In this document: piece after piece, positions 7,057 through 11,491 of the stretch
Layout: the number at the start of each line of letters is the position of its first letter
Position numbering within the stretch: position 1 is the first letter of the stretch
Source of the DNA: Candidatus Hydrogenedentota bacterium
Lineage (GTDB): Bacteria; Hydrogenedentota; Hydrogenedentia; Hydrogenedentiales; GCA-2746185
Direction: 5' to 3'
Length of the DNA stretch: 11,491 bases
Assembly: GCA_012965445.1 (NCBI GenBank)
Contig: DTSJ01000208.1
Span: forward strand, 1 to 11,491
Made by a program: the position numbers and the translations under genes
The notes under the pieces: generated by a model
Seen by the model: the letters and a program-made list of their open reading frames with translations, nothing else
Databases searched by the model: none
Told to the model about the DNA's origin: nothing

Positions 7057-7668
7057 ATGAAAACAATCGTGGTCGCGAGTCTTCTGATACCCTTGTCCGT
7101 ACCGTGTTTCGCGGTCGAAAAATCCACCCAAGATCTGAATGGCGCGCTCGGCAAATGGGCATTGGACTCCGTTCTGGCGGGTATGCAGAACGAAGAGCTG
7201 AGGTCTGCTATTCGTGTCAAGGCGAGAGATATCCTCGCGAAAAACGGAATCAGAATCCCGACGCTTCCGAAGGTTGAGCCGGAAAAACCAGAGCAAGAAC
7301 CGCCTGCGCAAGAGCGACCTGTGCAGGACCAAGCCGATAAGAAAAACGGTCCCCCGGGTTGGGCACCGGCAAAGGGTTGGCGCCGGAAGTTCGGCACTGT
7401 CGAAGAAGAAGCGCTCGGTCAGCACCTCAGTAAAAAATTTTCCGAAGGCGCGCACGGAGACGGTGTGGTGGCAATCCTCCGCCAACAGATCGATCGCGTC
7501 AGCAAGGGCCTGAAAGTCGGAGATGACCCAAAGCCGACGGACGAAAACGAGAACTCCTCGGACAAAAAAAGAGAGCATCAGGAAAACTCGAAGGCAAGGG
7601 CAAAGGAAAGAAATAGCACCAAGATACTGTGGACCAACAGAAAGCGAATCAGGCAAGCTCGCAACTGA
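7057..7668 (+). CDS. hypothetical secreted, highly charged protein
   Basis: The ATG at 7057 has GAGG about 7 nt upstream. A signal peptide (M-K-T-I-V-V-A-S-L-L-I-P-L-S-V-P-C-F-A, cleavage near residue 19) is followed by a helical part (about 20-65), then a proline/glutamate/glutamine-rich spacer (67-95), a G-P-P-G-W-A-P-A-K-G-W segment (98-108), a second helical part (110-150) and a lysine/glutamate-rich tail. I do not recognise it. The 203-residue reading ends at TGA 7668, 16 nt before the selenoprotein start, so the two genes are probably cotranscribed. The last ~35 residues look less natural than the alternative frame after the A7 run at 7564-7570, which would end G-K-G-K-G-K-K at TAG 7614-7616. 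Base use here is G-rich, unlike the plus-strand gene at 3359. Confidence 0.65.
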   Translation: MKTIVVASLLIPLSVPCFAVEKSTQDLNGALGKWALDSVLAGMQNEELRSAIRVKARDILAKNGIRIPTLPKVEPEKPEQEPPAQERPVQDQADKKNGPPGWAPAKGWRRKFGTVEEEALGQHLSKKFSEGAHGDGVVAILRQQIDRVSKGLKVGDDPKPTDENENSSDKKREHQENSKARAKERNSTKILWTNRKRIRQARN

Positions 7669-7684
7669 AGAAAGGAGTGAGCGA

Positions 7685-8173
7685 ATGCAGCTGAAAAACG
7701 GAGACCCGTTTCCGGAAATCAAAGGCCAGACGATTGATGGAGAATCCCTGTCGATACCGATCGGATTGGATTACGAATGGAACGTAGTGCTCTTCTATCG
7801 TGGGCACTGGTGACCTTTCTGTCTTCAGCAGTTGGCTGAATTCAACGATCAGCAAGATGAACTTGCGAAGATGGGAATTGGCATCGTAGCGCTGTCCGTG
7901 GATGCGGAGAAGTATGCACGAAAATCCGTCGATAAACATGGCCTTACTTTTCCTGTAGTCTATGGTCTTGATGGGCCCTCGGAATCGAGCAAAATCGGAG
8001 CATTCATTGACGAAAAGAAGGGGTTCTTTCACGCAACAAATTTTATACTTCGCAAAGGAGCTGTGAATCACGCGACGTATTCGACAGGCCCGCTCGGACG
8101 CCTTCAGGCGGAACATGTCAAAACGCTCGTGAACTACTACCAGGGCCAAGAAAAAGCGGATTCAACAGGATAG
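7685..8173 (+). CDS. selenocysteine-containing AhpC/TSA-type peroxiredoxin-like protein (UxxC), in-frame TGA = Sec43
   Basis: An ATG at 7685 with a strong AAAGGAG site 7 nt upstream opens a 162-residue frame interrupted once, by TGA at 7811-7813. Both sides read as one thioredoxin-fold peroxidase: N-terminal G-D-P-F-P and strand V-V-L-F-Y-R-G-H-W, then TGA, then P-F-C-L-Q-Q-L-A-E-F, I-V-A-L-S-V-D, F-P-V-V-Y-G-L-D and Y-S-T-G-P-L-G-R-L. In AhpC/TSA relatives the motif is R-G-x-W-C-P-x-C, so TGA stands exactly at the redox-active cysteine, giving UxxC (Sec43, Cys46). Length fits the family, no other break occurs, and a SECIS-like hairpin follows the TGA. The inferred role is reduction of peroxides or disulfides in the cytoplasm (no signal peptide). 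It forms a unit with the secreted protein upstream. A nonsense mutation of a Cys codon (TGC/TGT to TGA) is the main alternative. SelA, SelB and SelC are not in the window. Confidence 0.85.
7824..7840 (+). promoter_or_regulatory. candidate bacterial SECIS hairpin immediately after the TGA codon
   Basis: TTCAGC (7824-7829) pairs perfectly with GCTGAA (7835-7840) around loop AGTTG (7830-7834). The loop begins 16 nt after the TGA and its second base is G, followed by U. The published bacterial SECIS pattern asks for a 4-16 bp stem, a 3-14 nt loop, a G among the first two loop bases and 16-37 nt from TGA to loop; all are met. Two more pairs (U7820-A7844, G7821-C7843) can form below a 2x2 internal loop. 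The element lies inside the coding region, as bacterial SECIS elements do. Confidence 0.65.
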
Positions 8174-8224
8174 AACTGTCTCCCCGGTCTTGCGCATGTG
8201 TGGCTGCCCTTTGTGTTTCCTTGC

Positions 8225-9463
8225 TCATTCCAAATTCTCCTGATTGGACTCTTTATAGCCTGCTGTTTCGGATTCACGTTTTTCACTCTTGTCACCACCG
8301 ATCAATTTCGCCAAAGTATTGAGTAAGCGGACGCCCGTGGGGTCAGGCGCCACGGTAGAGTTCGAACAGTACAATACCCACGTCTCGACCTTCCACGAAA
8401 CCCATATAGCATCGATAGCCGCCCGACCCCCCGTTGTGCCAGAGAATTCGGTCGTCGCTAACGTCAAGAGATGCAATATGCCAGCCGAGACCCATGTCCG
8501 GTGTAGGAATCAGCATCGGGAACAATGCGGCCGAGAGGCCCAGTGCCACCAAAAAGATGATCACTTTTACCGAAGTCGCATGGCCAACGAATATCCCTGC
8601 GGACACCATCCCGATTATCAACAGGCAGAACAGAAGCCAGCCGAGCCAAACGTTCTTTTTTTCACACGGCTGATTCGTTTGCGCCAACTCAATCGCATCT
8701 TTCAGTGGAGTAGCACCCGGGTGAATGTTCGCCTTCAAAAAAATCAACATCACATGGGCAGTCGATCACAACGCGCCGCAGCCCGCAAGCGTCGAAATGT
8801 CCCAGTTCGAAACCTGCTTTCCCCTCGCATGACCAGGAGCAAGTCGGCCCAACTGATCCTCCGAGAGACCAATAGCAGTGTCGCTCATGCCGAGCGGTCG
8901 GCAAATTCTCTCCAATACCAGTTCTTCGAAGCCAATCTCCGTCACCAGACTCGGGATGTGCCCAAGCAACCCCATCCCAAGATTCGAGTAGGTGTACATC
9001 GCACCTGGCGCTGTTACAAATCGAGACTTTGAGAGAAACTCATACATGTCCTCGACAGTATATTTCGCATACGGGTTTCCACTGCGTATGTTCTTCAGGC
9101 CCACGTTCCCAGGCACTCTCGGCAGCCCTGATGTATGCGTCGCAAGATGTCTTAGTGTGACATCAACGCCCTTACGGTTCCGCAGGACAACCGACGCTGG
9201 CAGAAACTCGCTCGCCGGGTCATCAAGGTGCACTTCGCCCTTGAGATGCATGTCCGCGAGAAGAGTGGTCGTAAAAACTTTTGTGATCGACCCAATTTCG
9301 AACAACGTCTCGTCGTTCGACTTCTCCGACGCGTTTTTTCAACGCTGCCGTAACAATAGATCTCCTCATCGGCGTCGCAAACGACTCCCACGGCAAGCCC
9401 AACGGCGCGTTTACCTCCAATGAAGGGTTCGGCAACTTTCGCGACTTGTTCGGATAAATCCAT
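8225..9463 (-). pseudogene. serine hydrolase (beta-lactamase/class C-like family), disrupted by two frameshifts and a nonsense codon
   Basis: Three minus-strand frames together spell one beta-lactamase-fold hydrolase. It starts at ATG 9463 (GGGCGGG upstream), reads to about 9340, then shifts frame at an A6 run (9334-9339) where A7 would keep it open. The next piece has the nucleophile motif G-S-I-T-K (Ser at 9288-9290), H-L-A-T-H-T-S-G-L-P and Y-S-N (Tyr at 8988-8990). A TGA at 8766-8768 then replaces what is normally an Arg-type position (A-L-x-S-T-A); one C-to-T change from CGA explains it. The same frame continues to W-H-N-G-G-S-G-G (His at 8436-8438). An extra base at about 8365-8366 then shifts the frame again, after which S-N-S-T-V-A-P-D-P-T-G-V-R-L-L-N-T-L reads on to TGA at 8225. 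Two hydrophobic helices (about 8505-8654) sit between the active-site halves. All catalytic residues survive, so decay is recent or partly base-calling error. Confidence 0.8.
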
Positions 9464-9544
9464 AACATCCCGCCCATCATTACGATCAAAACCTGTTACA
9501 TCACAATTCTAAAAGCATTCCCTTTCTAAAAAATCAGTAATTCT

Positions 9545-10858
9545 CTACTCCGCAGCCAGGCTCGCGCACACCAGTTCCGTGTCGTTCCGAATAAAAATGT
9601 GCTTGTTCGCGAAAGCAGGATGTGACCAAGTCACACCTTCATTACGGTCAAGCTGCCCCTTCGTCGTATTAATCAGTTTCGCCCGGCTGATCTCGTTGAA
9701 ACCCTCCGGGGAAAGCGTGCTGATAATAAGCTCGCCCTGATCATTAAACATCCAGATCTTATCACCATTGCGAACTATATGAATTGTCGCCCATCGCTCC
9801 GAAGGTACCGCCGTGAGGTCTTCCCAAATCCGGTCACCGTTCGTAGCATCCAAACACCGCAGTTGTCCGTAACTATCTACACCGTAAACATAATCCCCGT
9901 CAATTATCGGCGTCGAGATCATCGCATGCAGCGAATCCGTCTGACGTTCGTTCCTCCCCTGACGACTCCATACGCCTTCCACACCAAGCGAGTCCTGATT
10001 CAGCCGAAGCATATGGGACCCGTCATAAAACGAAGAAAGAAACAGTCGGTTTCCGTCAACCACCGGCGTAGGTACATTGATGACCATTTTGGTCTGTGGG
10101 GTTTCCGAATCCCAATACAACTCGCCCGTTCCGGGATTCAACCCCACAACCCGCTCGCCAGTCCAACACACCAGCACTCGCTTTCCGCTCTGTTCAATAA
10201 TTATCGGAGCCGAATAAGAAGCATCGTCCTCCAGCGCCCTCCAGACCTCGTTCCCATTCCGCCGATCAAGCGCCACAATACACGCATCAGGTTTCGCCCC
10301 AATCTGAACAATCAAAAGGTCATTGTCCACCAGCGGCGCAGCAGTAATCCCCCAAATAGGCTTCTTCACATCATAATCCGTCCCCGGATCCTTCTTCCAA
10401 ACCAACTCCCCCGTCTCAGCATTCAAACAACGCAAATGCCCCATCGACCCCAGCGAATAAGCCAGACCCCCGGAAATCGTTACCGAAGCACGAGGCCCGT
10501 CCGGATACCCCACACTCTTGTACGCGCACGCATACTCGTACTTCCAGATCTCAGCGCCCGTTTCCTCATCAAAACAAAGCACCCGCTCAACCTGCTCAGG
10601 TTCCTGAACACGATCCGTCACATACACCCGGCCCTTAGCCACTGTCGGCCCCGAATAGCCATTCGATACAGTCACCCGCCACTTGATCGGAATATCAGGC
10701 CCCGAAAACTTCTCAATTATCCCCGTTTCACTCCAAACCCCGTCCCGCTCCAGCCCGCGCCACTGAGGCCAGTCATCCCCAATCGCAATCCCGCAAAAAC
10801 AAACAGCAGCCAAACACGAAACAAGGCGTACGCCCGTTGAAATCCCTGAAATCATCAT
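9545..10858 (-). CDS. exported PQQ-binding-like beta-propeller repeat protein
   Basis: This 437-residue protein starts at the ATG-ATG pair (10853-10858). GGGAGG lies upstream, 5 nt from the first ATG and 8 nt from the second, so either may be used. An in-frame ATG at 10969 would add 37 residues before the signal peptide and is unlikely. The signal peptide (about residues 1-27, V-R-L-V-S-C-L-A-A-V-C-F-C-G-I-A-I-G) is followed by D-D-W-P-Q-W-R-G, the start of the mature propeller. Blades carry G-x-x-x-W signatures (G-A-E-I-W-K, G-E-L-V-W-K, G-N-E-V-W-R, G-E-L-Y-W-D, G-D-R-I-W-E). It is a paralogue of the lipoprotein at 3359-4699 but has no convincing lipobox. The function is unknown; these proteins are usually treated as periplasmic or surface propellers without PQQ. 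It ends at TAG 9545, 81 nt before the hydrolase pseudogene on the same strand. Confidence 0.88.
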   Translation of the reverse strand: MMISGISTGVRLVSCLAAVCFCGIAIGDDWPQWRGLERDGVWSETGIIEKFSGPDIPIKWRVTVSNGYSGPTVAKGRVYVTDRVQEPEQVERVLCFDEETGAEIWKYEYACAYKSVGYPDGPRASVTISGGLAYSLGSMGHLRCLNAETGELVWKKDPGTDYDVKKPIWGITAAPLVDNDLLIVQIGAKPDACIVALDRRNGNEVWRALEDDASYSAPIIIEQSGKRVLVCWTGERVVGLNPGTGELYWDSETPQTKMVINVPTPVVDGNRLFLSSFYDGSHMLRLNQDSLGVEGVWSRQGRNERQTDSLHAMISTPIIDGDYVYGVDSYGQLRCLDATNGDRIWEDLTAVPSERWATIHIVRNGDKIWMFNDQGELIISTLSPEGFNEISRAKLINTTKGQLDRNEGVTWSHPAFANKHIFIRNDTELVCASLAAE

Positions 10859-10989
10859 CACTACCTCCCGTGGACTGAATATTCTCTCCAACCCATTATC
10901 ACCCCTGCAACCCCCCTGTTCAAGTCGCATCTCCTTCACTCTCCCGCGCCAGAGACAGATCTCCGCCACAAGACAACAAAGGGAAAAAG

Positions 10990-11040
10990 TGGTGGGCCGT
11001 GCAGGGGTCGAACCTACGACCTTCGGATTAAGAGTCCGAG
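10990..11040 (-). tRNA. 3' half of tRNA-Lys(CTT), truncated in the anticodon arm; probable attachment-site remnant
   Basis: Read on the minus strand: anticodon stem TCGGA, loop CTCTTAA with anticodon CTT, stem TCCGA (11023-11039), variable AGGTC, T arm GTAGG-TTCGACC-CCTGC (11001-11017), acceptor 3' strand ACGGCCC (10994-11000), discriminator A and encoded CCA (10990-10992). Upstream of the anticodon stem there is no D arm and no GGGCCGT to pair with the acceptor strand within the next 40 nt, so the 5' half is missing. A sharp cut at the anticodon arm is what tyrosine integrases leave as the distal direct repeat after integration in a tRNA 3' end. This copy cannot make a tRNA; an intact one should lie at the other end of the element. 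Confidence 0.8.
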
Positions 11041-11202
11041 GCTAGCCAACAAATTACAACACTCGGCAACTCATAATCACCATTTTTTACGGGTATGTAG
11101 AGATTTTGGCACTGTTAGTGAGTCGCCATTTGTGGTGTTCTTTTGCAGTTTAGTGTGCCGTGAGTGTGCCACGGTATCGTCCTGACCGGGGTCGTCCTAC
11201 AC

Positions 11203-11491
11203 GCCAGCGACCGTAACCTTAAAGAGGGGGTTCACCGCTATTGATGCCGAAGACGTTCTAAGCAAAGTCCTCGATATCCCCATCACGACATGGCGATTTA
11301 AATCGGAAGACGATGAGGTCAAACACATAGGCCCGGTTGCGCAGGATTTCATGGCCAGCTTCGGTTATGGCAGTAGCGACAAGCACATCACGTCCACGGA
11401 CGCGGACGGTGTTGCACTCGCTGCGATTCAGGGATTGAATCTGAAGCTCACGCAGGAACTGGAAGAGAAGCAGACCGAGATTGACAGGCTG
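11203..11491 (+). pseudogene. tail-fibre / Peptidase_S74 (intramolecular chaperone) domain fragment, frameshifted and cut by the window edge
   Basis: From 11203 the frame reads A-S-D-R-N-L-K-E, the classic start of the S74 intramolecular chaperone domain. It then breaks at a G5 run (11226-11230), where G4 would continue as G-F-T-A-I-D-A-E-D-V-L. In the second frame (11228 on) the text is open to the edge: P-I-T-T-W-R-F-K, K-H-I-G-P-V-A-Q-D-F, D-K-H-I-T-S-T-D-A-D-G-V-A-L-A-A-I-Q, then a heptad-like coiled coil (E-L-E-E-K-Q-T-E-I-D-R-L). Such domains trimerise and sometimes cleave phage tail spikes and large bacterial surface proteins. Upstream of 11203 no fibre sequence is visible and a stop lies at 11161-11163, so even apart from the shift this is only the C-terminal part. 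It could belong to the element integrated at the tRNA or to a chromosomal adhesin gene. Confidence 0.6.

Noticed and set aside
7811..7813. TGA read as a nonsense mutation or as reassigned Trp codon
   Set aside because: A stop at exactly the catalytic Cys column, followed by a correctly placed SECIS-like hairpin, fits Sec better than random damage. Code reassignment is unlikely because other genes here end in TGA (4724-4726, 5753-5755, 7666-7668) and TGG is used for Trp. A Cys-to-TGA mutation cannot be fully excluded.
7042..8149. Two minus-strand open frames (226 and 166 residues) opposite the secreted-protein and selenoprotein genes
   Set aside because: No ribosome-binding sites or motifs; the plus strand has a signal peptide, good ribosome-binding sites and clear thioredoxin-fold motifs.
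8766..8768. Second selenocysteine codon in the serine hydrolase
   Set aside because: The position is normally Arg-like, not Cys, and the gene has two other lesions, so a nonsense mutation is the simpler reading.
9779..10840. 353-residue plus-strand open frame
   Set aside because: Arg/Pro-rich shadow of the beta-propeller gene on the minus strand.
11166..11216. GTG-initiated short basic peptide (P-R-Y-R-P-D-R-G-R-P-T-R-Q-R-P) resembling an integrase N-terminus
   Set aside because: Only 16 codons before TAA and it overlaps the S-D-R-N-L-K-E reading of the S74 domain; too little to call.
1..11491. CRISPR array or insertion sequence
   Set aside because: No regularly spaced direct repeats, transposase frame or terminal inverted repeats were seen in any part of the window.

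Overview
The window looks like a chromosomal stretch from an environmental bacterium, probably of the Planctomycetota/Verrucomicrobiota/Kiritimatiellota/Lentisphaerota group. This rests on two exported PQQ-like beta-propeller proteins beginning with a DWP-x-x-G motif, an exported PHP-domain protein, a Gfo/Idh/MocA oxidoreductase and moderate GC. No rRNA or marker gene is present, so the lineage is a guess. Most of the window has a strong strand bias: the + strand is C-rich over G whichever strand carries the gene.

Left part (1-1250): the start of a possible minus-strand gene at the edge, a gutted YfiT/DinB-type gene with its middle deleted (214-406), a small anchored hypothetical protein on + (528-938), and a small minus-strand hypothetical protein (991-1212) behind a good, apparently leaderless promoter.

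Middle (1282-6836): an exported PHP-domain protein (minus), a 0.65 kb gene-poor gap, a PQQ-like beta-propeller lipoprotein (plus), then a compact three-gene minus-strand operon: queuosine-precursor transporter, small membrane protein (8-nt overlap) and Gfo/Idh/MocA oxidoreductase (42-nt gap).

Core of interest (7057-9463): here the C-over-G bias disappears, as expected of a recent arrival. It holds a two-gene plus-strand unit: a secreted charged protein and an AhpC/TSA-type thiol peroxidase whose active-site cysteine is encoded by an in-frame TGA (W-TGA-P-F-C). A perfect 6-bp hairpin with a G/U-containing 5-nt loop starts 10 nt after the TGA, matching the bacterial SECIS pattern. I read the gene as a selenoprotein with a UxxC motif. 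Beside it, on the minus strand, is a serine beta-lactamase-type hydrolase broken by two frameshifts and one nonsense codon.

Right end (9545-11491): a second PQQ-like beta-propeller protein (minus), then the 3' half only of a tRNA-Lys(CTT). It ends inside the anticodon arm, the usual footprint of an integrase attachment site. Beyond it, where geometry puts the integrated element, is a damaged fragment of a tail-fibre/Peptidase_S74 chaperone domain running off the edge. Several reading frames break at short homopolymers, so base-calling errors should be excluded before the frameshifts (though not the TGA) are taken as biological.
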